Part shown: piece by piece, positions 21,534 to 33,960 of the stretch | How the letters are laid out: every line of letters starts with the position of its first letter | Position numbering within the stretch: position 1 is the stretch's first letter | Source: Rhodocollybia butyracea | Taxonomy: Eukaryota > Basidiomycota > Agaricomycetes > Agaricales > Omphalotaceae | DNA: 64,000 bases | Direction: 5' to 3' | Assembly (NCBI GenBank): GCA_015501585.1 | Contig: JADNRY010000096.1 | Coordinates: 124,001-188,000 of the forward strand | Notes under the pieces: generated by a model | What the model was told of the DNA's origin: nothing | Seen by the model: the letters and a program-made list of their open reading frames with translations, nothing else | The model's database searches: none | Made by a program: the position numbers and the translations under genes

Positions 21534-23483
21534 ATTTGTAGTGGTTATAATTGACCAAAAGTTCAGGAGTTCGAAGAACATATAAGTGAAAACAATGCAA
21601 TGAATGATGTGAGCCTATGATAGGGCTAACTATGGGTATGTGGGCAGAAGGCAAAACAACACCAACACAAACACACAATCAGACTTTTGAGTTCTGGGGT
21701 AATTCAAGATTGATCAATGGACTCTATTGCACAAAATGCTCTATAGTCTCTGGGGTTCTCTTTGTACTTTAACTATTCCTTTCAAAACAAGACTCTGGAC
21801 TTCAAAACTTTCAAACAAGACAAGACTGGGACTTTAACTTTCAATCAATCAACAACAACAACAACAACAAGTGCAAGGTCTCTTTCTTTGTCTGTTCAAA
21901 TGCAATCCAAGTTCATTCAAGTTCTGTCAGAAGCAAAAGCACTCTGAATAATTCTGTTCTTTCTTCTGCCAGAAGCACCCTATTACTACAAGCTTGACAG
22001 CAAGCCAGTTAACCTGGGGGGGGGAGGGATGCCTGCTCTTTCTGGAGGTCTCCCCTTGATTATATACCCAAGGAAGCCAAGAGTATTGGTAAGGGGAGCA
22101 TGTGCTCTGCATACGAGGCTGTATGGCATCATATGGTCAATTCTATTGTGAAATTTTACATCAGACCCGGAAACGGTGAACAGAGACCGCCCCATGAGGT
22201 CGTTTTACTCTATTCAGTTCCATTTCGGATCATAGATGTTCAATCTCGAGTTCTTGGTATGTTCTTTTTCATTCATTCTTGATTGTCAGTACTTACAGTG
22301 ACTTATGACTGTAAGTAAGTGTGAACCAGTAGTTCACATTTCATTCTAATCTTTGAAATACTGCTCCAAGGGGACAGATCTCAGTTCTATGCTGGAGCAT
22401 CGGAAAACCACCCGGTATCGGGACGTTGTACCGTATTTCCAACTTGTATAAACTCGTTTCAAGGGTTCATAAATTTTCTAAGGTCTCTGATTGATGGGCA
22501 TTGAAGTATGAGCATATCTATAGAAATATAGGTATGTCTCCTCCTAGTACCTACTCAAATCTCGTCTCTATGGTCGGGGGACTCATGGAGTATAATGCGG
22601 GAGGGCAGGGGACGTTGACGGGACCTGTTCGGACTCGGTTTGACCCCCACTCTTGTCCTGTATCATCATGCTATGCAATTATTTGAAAATGAGGCATTTA
22701 TCCCAACAACTGATGTAACCATGTTCTGGGACCGGAGAAGTACCCTGGATACCGGTATTTCGATGCCGTCGGATGCCTATGCACTGCTTTCGTTCGTTCT
22801 AGTGCTTCAGGGTCTCTGGTACATTTTATTTCTTGCCCCAGATTGCCCTTTTGCATGTTCTAAGTTTTATACCCTTAGTAAGGTATTATCATTCTGAGTA
22901 AGCATTTCCTATGGAAGGGAAAGCTTGTAATCGAGTGCTAACTAGTGAAACGATGTAAGAATCGTCCAAACGGTCCGCAACATCGAAGGTTTCATAGAAA
23001 ACGGCCTCCTGGTGAGGTAGTTTCAAGTAAATCAATTATATCAAATTCAGAGTATGGGCCGAAATGGCCGATGGTTTGAGATCAATGTTAGGCCGTCGTG
23101 CACGTGAAGCGGTTGGCAATACAGGCATTGTACGAGCGTGTCCGATTTGGGTTTCAGTGAACACAGCACTGGGAGAAGGTCTCCAAGTGATATGAACACT
23201 ACGTATCATGCAAGGACTATCCAGTAGTGGGCTTTAAGTCTAGTTTTAGACTCAAAAAGTCTCGGGGCGTATCACCGATGTGTCCATCGTTTGGGATTAC
23301 TTAGGCCGGTTTTGAACTGACCATGATACCATGTACTCGGAGTCCTAGATAGATCTGAGTAGATTCTTCGAGACTGACGTTGGGCCTCATGTTGGTGGGT
23401 CCTATTTGCTTACAGAGCTATAATGAAGTATATAAAAGGAAGATGTAATTTGGATGTAATGTGTAAATATCTTGGTTAATAGT
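21534..23483. other. Intergenic with low-complexity tract; possible LTR debris
   Basis: A CAA-type microsatellite occurs near 21845-21870 and a run of ten G at about 22017-22027. On the minus strand a TATATAAT box near 22060 and an A/C-rich stretch hint at an old LTR, but I could not find TG...CA ends with a target duplication. The plus-strand frames at 22501-22897 have no recognisable content. Confidence 0.3.
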
Positions 23484-25671
23484 ATGCAATGCTTTGGCCA
23501 CATTCAGGGTGAGCATGTGACAAGCTTATCACTTGACTCCAACAACGCGGCGGCAAACCACTCAATGGACAGCTTTTTTATATCCAAGGAACGCGAAATA
23601 GCTTCATTCCAGCGATTTTTCTCCTTGACCACCGAAAAATCCGTTGCCAGTTTAACAGACGTGTATGGAGCACAAACTTTATTCACTTTCTTGAATCTTG
23701 CGTGCGTTCAAGTTCAACCAACCGTCTGACTCGTCAAAATGCTAAATTTTGCGAAACAGTGACCAGAACATTTTAAAACACCTGTTCCTCCTCCTACAGA
23801 CCAATGGATGAAACGTTTTGCAGAACTCAGCCAGTTGTATAATCTGATGAAGCAGTATTTCACTGATACTCTCAAGAAAGATATCAGTTCTCTCAAACTA
23901 CCAAAGCTGATAGATTTGGCAAGAGACAATGATATCCTTGCTGCGCTCAAGCTGTGCAAACAGATCCTCGTGATCAGCATGTATTGCCCGAAGAACCGAG
24001 AATTCATCAAAAAGATACAAATCCTACCCGAAGAAGACCAAATGTACCTCATGAGGGCCATTGAACAAGTAAGTCTTCTGGAGCCGCGGTGTACGGCGCT
24101 ATCGACACTAATGAAACCTAGGTCAACAGACAATTGTCCCAGTCAGTACATAAGTATGCCCAAACCCTACATCTTAGAGCAAACTGAACAGCTACTCACA
24201 GAAACTCGATATCTGTCGCTCAGTCGTATGAAGGATTGCCCTGTGAGGATCTCTACCTCAAGGAGTATGAAGATGCATTATCGGAGATGCGGGACCAGTT
24301 GACAAGAAACCAGAAGGAAAGTGACGCTATGGATGAAAAATTGCGCTGTAACGTTACTCAGTTACAAACGCTACAAACGCAACTGTGAGTTTTTCATATA
24401 GATCCCTTCACTGGCTGATGAGAGACTCAGGGAAGTTCGCAAAGAAGAATACCAACAAGTGGAATCTAAACTCTCTGAGCGAAATAAATTAGTTGTTGAC
24501 CTCACACATAAAATTAAAGAGTTGCAAGCAGAGGGAGATCAAATGACCATAGTCAACAACCAACTGACATGGTAAGCATTGTAACTCTATTTCCGACCCC
24601 TGGTCCCCCCGATCCTGACTCACCCACTCAAGTGATTTGGAAACGGCAGGAGGCGTCTGAGGCACGACAACGCATCAAGGTTATAAAACCTATTTGACTT
24701 TGATTCATGGCTGAATTCTCTGTCTAGAACCTAGAGGTTCAAAATGGGACTCTACTGACCCATAACGAGTCTGTTCAGGTCAAGCTTGCATCGATGAAAC
24801 CTTCGCTAGAGTTTAACAAGAAATGTGTTACTGACTTGGAACAACAAGCAACACTTTATAGACAGAATATAGATATTCTGGAGCTTGAACTCAAACAGAA
24901 AGAATGGGACATGGTGTCACTGGAGTCTGAACTTAAACGGACAGAAGTCGAACTTATGTATGTTATGGAGGAGCACAAGAATGATCTTGACGCAATGGAA
25001 CAATCAAGAATAGGCTTGTCTTCGGATAGCAGCTTGGCCCACAAGCTACTGGGGACCAAACTCTGGTCCATTATGGATATAGATGACGCTCAAATGGAAA
25101 GGGTTAACAGGTCAATGATTGATATTCCTACTTGATATTCCAGTCATTCCAAGGCTCATGTTATTACTCACAGATCGGAGACACCAGCAGATTCATGCCT
25201 GCCAAATGATTTGACTGCGGCTTTCAAAACAATGGACAGACGCATCGAAGACGAGGTCCAAAATCAGTTCCGTGCATGTATTTCCTTATAAGCTCAAATG
25301 AACCTTGAACTGGACTTGCATGCAAAAAATGCTCAGAGTTCAAGAATCAAGTTGGATCTAGTCAAGCTTCTTATCGGGAAGACAAAACGGGTGTAGATTT
25401 CGATGGACGTAGTAGTGTCCACTCGAGGTTGGTTACTCACATCTGGTCCAATTTTTGCCTCACCGTTAATCATTCAGTTTCCGTGACTCATTGCTTGGAA
25501 AAGATTTACCAGAAGGTCTTAAGCAATGCTTACTCCGTCTATATGATCAAAAGCGTTCAGAGTCAGATAGCCGAAGAAGTGAAACATTGAATGCAGTGAG
25601 TAATAGTGCCTAGTCTAGGAGCAGGAGCTCAACCAAGCAGCGACCTTTGGAAAAAGCATCGGGGACAAGTG
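23484..25671 (+). CDS. HOOK-family microtubule/dynein adaptor homologue
   Basis: HOOK proteins link cargo, such as endosomes, to dynein through a globular N-terminal domain and a long coiled coil. Exon 1 (ATG 23484 or 23565) reads ISKEREIASFQRFFSLTTEK, the start of the HOOK domain. Exon 2 gives TPVPPPTDQWMKRFAELSQL, LPKLIDLARDNDILAALKLC and EEDQMYLMRAIEQ, the diagnostic end of the HOOK domain. A GTAAGT donor follows at 24069. Exons from 24122 to about 25670 read EDLYLKEYEDALSEMRDQLT, LEQQATLYRQNIDILELELK and QELNQAATFGKSIGDK: continuous coiled coil. Several short introns are inferred, and the first intron junction (about 23705-23755) is not resolved. It appears intact and is the best candidate for a conserved host gene in the window. 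Confidence 0.8.
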
Positions 25672-26343
25672 AAAGTCTACAGAATCAGTACAGGGTAGGA
25701 TTGGAACTTCTAATGGACTACATAACTGGTGGGGGCATCCATACCCACGGTCGTTCAAAAATGAATCTGGAAGAAAAGGACTGGAAGCGTTGCTAATAGA
25801 TTGTCTCATTTCCGATTAAATAACCATCACTAAGACTAGATGTTCTGTTACTTAATGTGAAAGCTGTAAAAGTGTGCCATCCAACAAGGGATTTGCTGTC
25901 AGTTACTGGACGCATGTTCAACTCGAATATTATGTGAGATAGAAAAAACCACCCAGTGGGATAGTTATCAATCGGAGGAATCAAGTGTATCCTGGTGGCT
26001 CTGATACCGATGCTCTGTATTGATACCTTCGGTGAGCGTTTCGACTATACTCGAGCTTTCACCTATACTTTAGCGCAGGCACTCACCCTACTAATTTCCG
26101 TAACGACATCTTTGATGTCCTTATTGGAACAAGAACTAATGCACCAATGAAATAGAGCGGCACCAATAGCTCATGCTAGCTGCATAACGAATAAATAAGT
26201 ACTCTATAATGTATCGTCGCATGAACTGCCCGGACGAAATGGTATGGTGATGAGGACCATACAAAGACCTCCGATTCCTGTCCGAATCAGTAAAGAGTAT
26301 CATGAATATCGGGAGGACGGTTGCGTACCGATATCTAAACCAT
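25672..26343. other. Spacer between HOOK gene and Tnp2 element
   Basis: No supported gene. The 3' part may include the terminal region of the CACTA-like element; I could not define its inverted repeats. Confidence 0.3.
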
Positions 26344-29300
26344 CTAAACCAACTTGCTGATGGTTGGCCTACCTTCCACACCGTTGAATAGCTGAAAACC
26401 AGGAATACAACAGTCGGAAATGAACGAGTGCAAACTACGACTTACTTTAGGTATTGGATACACATGAATGACAGGCTGATCTTGTATTTTGAACGCTGTT
26501 TTCACGAAGTGCGACTTTGCAAATTGAAGCGGTAGCACTCTCCGCCATAGTTTAGTCGAGGGATCCTCTGGGTCAGGACAGAGCCACCCAAGCTGGAAAT
26601 GACGATACCAGTCCTGAATTTTATCTTCCATACAGTCCACAATATCCACAGCCATATAAGGCTCAGATACCGGTACAGTGGGGTTGCTGGGATCTATATG
26701 AGAATGGTAGAAGAGACGTTGAATTAGAGCAGCATAATATACGCCTGACTCTGGCTCAATAATAACTGAACAGTTTCGGTGCTGTCGTTTGATTGGCGAG
26801 TAGATGATTCTCCCGATAGCCACCCCATCCACTTCTGCCACTTGGGAAGTTACGATACTTGCCGGATAATTAATCTGATAACGGGCACAAAGATATTGGT
26901 GCACATCCTGTAATTCAGTACTGGAAAGGCTGGAAGATGTTGATTTGAATTTGGTTGCCGCCCAGGCTGAGAGATCTGAATCTGCAAACATTCCGCGATG
27001 ATCTTCAGCAGAGATTGTTTCCATTACTTCCAGAACCTCTGATACAGACTCCCGTAGTTCAACGCGAGTATTCAATAACAGTTCAAGAGAGTCACAGCGA
27101 CCGTACAATATTAGCATGGTGTTCTCGGTCTGACCTGTTGTAGAGTTTCAGCCAAGATACCCAGAAAGCAAATATGTATACCTTGAATATGGTTGGTGTC
27201 AGTGTCCTGCAGGTACCCATTAATTTGTTCAGTGGCGAAAGTGTTTCGGGAGTGATTTGGACCCATGCTTTCCATAAACTCTCCCATATGTAAACTGTAG
27301 TGATGATTTGGAGCAAGCTGGATATCCGGAAACAACTGCAATAGGCCCTTCAGATATTCCAGCATATGGCTCGTGTATTGTTCAATCAGCGCCGGGGACG
27401 TCGAGCGAAGAAAGAGTATATGGACCCCTTTGACTGGATGAGTGAAGTTGTAAAGGTAGGGCAGCTTTGTGGTATCCTCGTCGTAAGCCCATACCCGGAT
27501 AAGGGTAACCACAAGGTGAATGGAGCAAAGTACATCAGGAAAAGCTGTTTTTGCCTAGGTGACCCCAGAGTGGCCTAAACCAAACTAGGTGACCTATGAA
27601 TCCTATGGCATCCTAGGAATTTGGGCTCGTCCCTTGCCAGTCAAGGCTCTTGAGGATTCCCTAGGCAAGCCTAGGTTTGCCCAGGTTTGCCCAGGTGCTC
27701 CTGGGGAACACTTGGGCAAACCTGGGTTTGCCTAGGATACCCTAGGGAATCCTCAAGAGCCTTGAATGGCAAGGGACGAGCCCAAATTCCTAGGTTGCCA
27801 TAGGATTCATAGGTCACCTAGTTTGCTTGAGGCCACTCGGGGTCACCTAGGCAAAAATGGCTTTTCCTGATGTATGTTCCAATGGTCGGCACTGAGTTGT
27901 CCCCCACTAGGCGTCCCCCACTCCAGAGGTGCTGCATTCATCCAAGTGGGAAGAATTGTACGCTGCATATCGGTCTTGACTTCCTGTCTCAGTTGGTCAT
28001 CAATGACTGTATGAGTCCAGGTCTCAGTGACTTTGATGTGGCTATGATATTCATTGCGCTAGAAAGTTGAACACTTGTTAGAGTGGAACAGAGCAATATC
28101 TAGAAGCTATATTTACCCAAAGAAGCAGTCGTTCTACCAAATCTGTTTTTGTTCCAGTTGCAGGTACAGGTATCATATACTCTTCACACAGTTGAGTAAG
28201 AATAGGTTTAGTTACCTGCTGAGCATTTCTGCCGAAACTGTATGTCGGGTCTTCTTCAAATCTTTGCCTCTGCAGCGTAAGTGTTTCACTGTCATAACTT
28301 TCCTTGGTATTGGGCAGAGGCACGTTTCTAGAGGCGCGGGAGTTGCGTCGCTACAACTCCTGAATTAGTGCAGTTCAGCATAGGCAAAGTTTCATTTACC
28401 CATATATCCAGACGTTCCCTCAACTGAGCTTTAGTATCGCTTCATCCGGTATGCCCGGGTTGCTTAACACGAAACTTGATACTCAAGTCACACATTGCTT
28501 GAAGGAAACCTAGTGATAGACTGTGGGGAAGGATTTTCGAGGTGGGCTCCATATTCTGGGTATCTTCGAGATCACTCTTTATCGTCTCGAATCTAGGTTC
28601 TAACATTCCTCTAGTGGTCTGATCTATGTGGGGCACTGTGTCAGCTTCGGGTAGTCCTGTTGATCCAGACACAGAAACATCGGATTCGGAAGTGACAGAT
28701 GAACCACGTGACTGCGATGAACTACGCGAGTGAGAATCCTAGCCCTGAGCTGTTAGCTACATCTCAAGGGATAATAATACACGCATACGGTTTCTTTTCG
28801 TTTCCTATTGCCATGCCCCGTCTCTTGTTCGCTAGATGGATACTGCAGCGGGGGAATAGTTGGAATTTTTGCACAATCAACTGAGCTCTAAATAATTTGT
28901 CAGAATATAATATTGTGAAATGGAAAGGCCATACCCAGTCCACCAAAGATTTGATCAGGTTGTCCTTGTTGCCGACTTTTGCCACCCTCATATCTGGAAT
29001 GCTTGAGCACAGATACAAAACAGTGTCCTTGTCCAAATTCTTGGTGAGCCAAAGTTGCAGAGCATTCAGATCAGTAGTGTCGCAAATACGATCCCATATT
29101 GCACGCAGAGTAGAATTGGGCAATACAAGTTTGTCTCTGGTGACCTTTTTTCTGCCACCAGCATCACCTTTGATACCCCATATATTGTGAATGTGAGTTT
29201 CAAAAAGGCCCAACAGTCCCATATGCATACTGTCAATAATCGTATAGGCAATTGCATCCCAATATGGAAGACGTAATAAAGGTGTGTAACGCACTCCATA

Positions 29301-31004
29301 CTCCTTCGTAATCTTTTTGAGTTCGGCAGGACTGGCATTGAGCCATTCAAGTGCCCGACGTCGATGTTCAATGATGTCACGTTTAGGCCAGCTGTCAATA
29401 TCAAGATTGTTAATATCGGTTTTACGCAGCAGGCAGCGCGTACAGAAGAAAGTGTGGGAATGAGAGGGGAAACCCGATACTGGGTGAGCTGCATCTGCAT
29501 CACATACAACCGGAACCAGGACTGCAGATACCCTGCGCCCAAAGCTATATTTAAAAGTCTTTGCGAATAAGATACCCTGCCAAAAGGTAAGTATCGCATT
29601 GACCACCTAATCTAAAGCGTGACTGAGACTCTCGTGAACAGGTTTTCCGTTCATGACAGTCACAAGGAACATGTTTTCCCTTTTATACCGGAGATGTTCT
29701 GGCAACGACACGCATGTCATGTATATGGCAGTGGAAGTGATTGATGCATGCGCAGTACGCTGATGAAAAGGATGGAAGCCATCAACTCCTAGACTGAACA
29801 TTAACCATAGGTCTTGTGAACCCGGATCGGTCAACATAAACGGCTTCCCATCAGGTCTAGGGATCATATTAAAGACGGGCAAGTCTCGAATATCGTTCTG
29901 TGTGCCGTCACCAGATGAGTGGGATGTTGATAGATGGTTCTGAATAACGTCTTCAAAACTTGGAACACTAAGCATCCTTCCAAGCCACTGTTTAAAGTCT
30001 TGGAAAAGTTGCTTTCTGATAGGGACAATATAACTGCGAGTGGCAATTTTGCGGACACGCCACAACACCGTGGCACAATCCTGACATTGATCCAAGCTTT
30101 TTGTAGCTGTGTACGACTCCTCGTTTAGTTTGTAGCATTTCGGACATGCAACGTAAGCGTGACAGTGGGGGGTAAGATTGTAGTGAGCGATGACAGTGTG
30201 TACATCCTTTGGGACTTCCTGGACTGTATCCAGGCTTTTCAGGGCTCGTAATATACTGCGGTAGGATGCCAGTATGATTCGCACATCACAAACTGGAATT
30301 CGAAGAACAAGATAGCAGATTGCCACTGCTAGATATACAGTCTCAAGGACCGGGGAAAACCGAGTGTTTAAGCGAAAGTAGGCCCCTGAGAAGGCAAGAA
30401 TAAGTACTATAAAAGAGTCATGTGTAGTGCTATAGTCAACTTACGACTCGATAATCGGATTATCGACAATTGGAGCTCCCAGCGGGTCCGCCTGTTCATC
30501 CCATTGTCTCTTTTTATGGTGATGTAAATCGACAAGAGCATCCATCACTCTATCTTCTAACCTACTGGCATCGTCTCCATCCCCATTACCATCCACCCCC
30601 CGCTGCATCATCCGTATTTCTGATAGCAGAGTGCAGAGCCAAATTTCATGCTCCAGAAAATCTCGATTGCCGAACTCTCTGGAACGCAAAGCAAAGTACC
30701 CGATGTTTGCTTCTGTCAAAGATTCGGGATCAGGGAGCATGAAGGGGGTATTTTTGCTCGGAGGGTTGATAAAGGACAGCGGGGTGACAGATTGAGAAAC
30801 GGCAAACATCCGTGTAACTACTTCCTCCTCGATGATCGAAAATGGATTATGAGTTTCCGAGTTCACTACATCAGGGTTGGCCACAGGTACGTGGCCTGAA
30901 GAGGGAGAACTAGAGGAAGGTGTGATGGTGCGGTGGCTTGAAACGACGAAGAAGGGATGGTGGCAGGAGGCTGTCCGTATTGAGTGCCGTTCCCATAAGT
31001 TCAT
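26344..31004 (-). pseudogene. Tnp2-type (CACTA/EnSpm-like) transposase gene, disrupted
   Basis: A multi-exon minus-strand gene. N-terminal exon 31004-30441; 30326-29607 has a cysteine cluster (CHAYVACPKCYKLN, DQCQDC) and NDIRDLPVFNMIPRPDGKPF, then DLWLMFSLGVDGFHPF. Block 29606-28764 carries VLVPVVCDADAAHPVSGFPS, CTRCLLRK, ERRRALEWLN-like and LRLPYWDAIAYTIIDSMHMG, typical of Transposase_21 (tnp2) in Agaricomycetes. Three SAP-like helices occur (near 28960, 28420 and 28150, e.g. ILTQLCEEYMIPVPATGTKT). The 3' part has SADHWN, MITE copy 5, then VVTLIRVWAYDED, LAPNHHYSLHMGEFMESMGP and a C-terminal block to 26344. An in-frame TGA lies near 28438. With the MITE this copy should be inactive. Element ends were not identified. 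Confidence 0.8.
27533..27872. mobile_element. Palindromic MITE, copy 5 (340 bp, TA target duplication)
   Basis: Ends CATCAGG/CCTGATG with TA at 27531-27532 and 27873-27874. Inserted in a Tnp2 exon between SADHWN and LCSIHLVVT; removing the element and one TA restores a continuous frame. The centre is shorter than in copies 1, 4 and 6. Confidence 0.85.
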
Positions 31005-31337
31005 AGATGAGTGCGATGCGTAGAGTCAGGAATAAGCTGACCATACGGATGCATGCTATCTGCGCATAAAGGACACCGACAGACTGCTAGAGTTGGCATT
31101 AGTACGGTGAGAGGTAAACGAAAATATTTCGTTATCAGGGGGTTAAGAGCTAAGGAAAATCACTCAAGGATAAAATTTTCATGGCAAGTTTTTTTTCAAA
31201 ATTCATATTATTAGCTCAAGTTTCCCCCTCGTGAGACCAAGGAAAGATGGGAGGAGGAACCAGCGTGGTCCCACTGGGGCCCACGCACGTATGCATTGCG
31301 CCATATAGTTTAACAAACCATATTGAAGATCTGGTAC
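31005..31337. other. 5' flank of the Tnp2 gene
   Basis: No gene seen. Probably the subterminal region of the CACTA-like element. Confidence 0.3.
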
Positions 31338-31481
31338 TAGTACTGATCCCGACGTGAGGCTACGTGAGGACGTCGACAGATACTCATGCAACAATATATT
31401 GGACTGAGGTAGTATTGATCCCGACGTGATGCTGCGTGAGGATGTCGAAAAAATACTCACGCAAGAATATTTTCAACCGAA
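31338..31481. repeat. Two tandem 72-bp units
   Basis: Two direct copies of a 72-bp unit, each beginning TAGTA(C/T)TGATCCCGACGTGA. They lie just outside the Tnp2 gene, where CACTA elements often carry subterminal repeats bound by an accessory protein; that role is an inference. Confidence 0.65.
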
Positions 31482-31569
31482 GTCCGGAAGAAAATTGAAG
31501 TTGAAACAGATTTGTATGGTCCTAATCTCATACCCAGCGTATCACCTCGTCATCACACCAATCAATAGG

Positions 31570-32111
31570 GTCATTCAAAGCTGGAGCAGCGTCGCTGACA
31601 GCGGCAGCCGCTTGCTTACATGTACTTAGAGTCACAAAGCGTCACCAGTAGTAACTACGTGACCTATTGCACTGATTCGTGTAGATTTGTGTATTACCTC
31701 GTTGATTTTATGGTTTTTACTGGTAATATAGTCTACAACAGCTGGTAAATGGACCAAATCTAAATCCTGGGACCTCAATATTCCGGATAGAGCTCTCCAA
31801 AAACTTATAAAGTCCTGTATGGACATGTTTCTATCAGGTTTCTAGTGTAATTCTATGAGACACTCAGGCCTTGTTTAAAGGGCTATCTATTTGAGGTATG
31901 TTGGAACTGTTTAAAAGTTCTTTATTCGAGGTACTTATGTACAAGTATGTACATTGGAACTATTCATAATCACATAGCGTGCCGTGGCCATGGGTCAGGG
32001 TAAGTGGGCACTCCGAGTGTTACATCAAAGGTGACTTCTACTTTAAGACAGGGTGACATTTATAAGCAAGCGGCTGCCGCTGCTAGCGACGCTGCTCTAG
32101 CTTTGAACGAC
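31570..32111. mobile_element. MITE-like element, 542 bp, with about 50-bp inverted ends
   Basis: Left end 31570-31622 and right end 32058-32111 are reverse complements with few mismatches; the shared core includes GCGGCAGCCGCTTGCTTA. No coding capacity is seen inside. Target duplications were not recognised. Confidence 0.65.
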
Positions 32112-32112
32112 T

Positions 32113-32418
32113 CTACTATCATTCCCACAGTGTTTCAAAATCCCGTAGTGTTTCAAAATGTTCTTTGAAGGTTATTCTGTCGCTGATCTCACTAAGTATG
32201 CTCTGGAAATGAATGTATACTAGTTTTTTCTATGTTGCCAGTGTTTTTAGAATCAAATTCCGTTAGAATAGCATAAAATTGGATAATAAAAAGTAGATAG
32301 AAAGTTTTGTTCAATACCATCCTCTATTCCCTCTAAATCTGGTGGCCATCGAGGGAGGTTAAAGGCATTTGCAGCGTGCTTTTCAAAAAATTTTGAAACA
32401 CTACGGGAGTGATAGTAA
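32113..32418. mobile_element. MITE-like element, about 306 bp, inverted ends
   Basis: The left end (from 32113, TACTATCATTCCC) and the right end (to 32418) are inverted copies sharing TAGTGTTTCAAAAT; the left end has that word twice in tandem. The element directly abuts the preceding MITE and encodes nothing evident. Confidence 0.55.
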
Positions 32419-32546
32419 TAGATGCAAGCCTGGTAAGATGGGCCCCACATGCCAGGCCCCCTCCCCTGGATTTGAGACTTTCCCTACATTGCAAGTATTT
32501 CTGTGAATAATTCCAGTTATTATTATTTTGGATAAGGTTAGAGTCC

Positions 32547-33196
32547 GCAGGACCTAATCTCATATCCAGATGTACACGACATGGACCGCTCTGCCGCGAT
32601 AAATACAGATGTAAACAATCTGCCAAACACAAAACAAACATCAGAGCTGCGTCGTAGACATCTGGTGCATTTTGATTGTAAGGGGGCTGAGCACAACATA
32701 GCCACAGTGACATACCTGTGACATATACCTGCCCCATCCTCTTCCAACATATCCAGTGGTAAATTTAAAGGCAAAATGGGGATAAAACATTTGCTTTTGG
32801 TAATGAAAAGAAATAAGTCCAAGTCTACCAAGAATAATGTCCATTCTGAGTTGTAGTCAGTGGCAGTTTGAGCCTTTTGTTGAGATTTCGCATAGTATTG
32901 TTTATGGTTCTCTATGTGAGGATGCATAGTAATCAATTAAAGGAAGCTACATATGGCCACTGCTAGTACAAGTCGCAAGATCTCAAGTTTATTATTCATT
33001 GAGGCGCAGGCTGCTGGGCATCAACCTGTCACGCTAAGGTGGCTATGTACTGCTCGGCCCCCTTACGGTCAGAATGCACCAGATGTTTAGGAAACTCTCG
33101 GTTGTTTGTTCATTTATTTGTTCGATGTTTATGTCTGTATTTATTGCATAGCGGTCCGCATTTCCGTACATCTGGGGTACGAGATTACGCAGGACC
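32547..33196. mobile_element. Small fold-back element, about 165-bp arms
   Basis: Arms 32547-32711 and 33028-33196 are diverged reverse complements; shared landmarks are GGTCCTGC/GCAGGACC at the outer ends, AATGCACCAGATGT and TGTATTTAT. Frames open across both arms are products of the symmetry. Confidence 0.65.
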
Positions 33197-33960
33197 TTCA
33201 TGTAAGCTACATAAAACCAGTACAACAATGTTTCAGCAAATAATTACATCAATTTGCCAAGAGAACTCAGTGCTTAACCTGAGCAGGCCTGAGCTCGCTT
33301 ATTGTTATTGAACACTGCCCGCCTGCAGTCCTGCTGTCATCATTAATTGCAGCCCACACCCGCACAGATCCCGCTGTCTTCGACTCTTCACCTACCTGCG
33401 CACACTAGTTCTATAGTGCCTTCCCATCCCGCTATTTATCTCCTGGGCCGCTCCTCTCACAGTGTTTGCTGCCCATAAACCAAAAATGAGTGTATGTCAG
33501 CAGTGTGTCATTGGGTCTATGGAATACAAGTGTTCATCAGGTTTTGCATGCACAGTCCACCCAACTTTCTGTGCCAATTCACATTCAATTTATGTTCTAA
33601 GTTGACACCATGGACACAGGCAAGCCAGGGAATTCTATGCTCATACATTAGTGCCGGGCTGCGTGGGCAGCAGCACCGAGCAGTAAGTTGGGAGGTACAA
33701 CCCCTCAAAGGAAGCTACGGTCAAATTTTTACTAGTTTTGAAGGCCTCAGGACAATTGCAGAATGCTCTAAATAATATTTCTGGAGAGCAACCAGCTGGC
33801 ACTCTCTATTGAAGTAATGATTAAAAGTGTGCGATCTATTTCAATTCTTCAAAAATGGTCAGTGGGCGCTTAATGAAGACTTCCTGCCACCATCAGTCAG
33901 CATGCGCCTAAATTATTATGGTTAAGATAGAGTTTATTCTGGTACAGAGAGAGAGTTGAT
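33197..33960. other. Intergenic, no gene seen
   Basis: No motif or repeat that I can support in this stretch. Confidence 0.3.

Noticed and set aside
21590..22290. Minus-strand LTR
   Set aside because: A TATA box is present but no TG...CA ends with a duplication could be found.
26089..31113. Terminal inverted repeats of the Tnp2 element (ATTAGTA-type words at both ends)
   Set aside because: Only about 13 of 17 bases match and no CACTA-type end or target duplication is visible.
31203..31460. 85-residue minus-strand frame
   Set aside because: Its repeated sequence comes from the 72-bp tandem units; no homology or start context.
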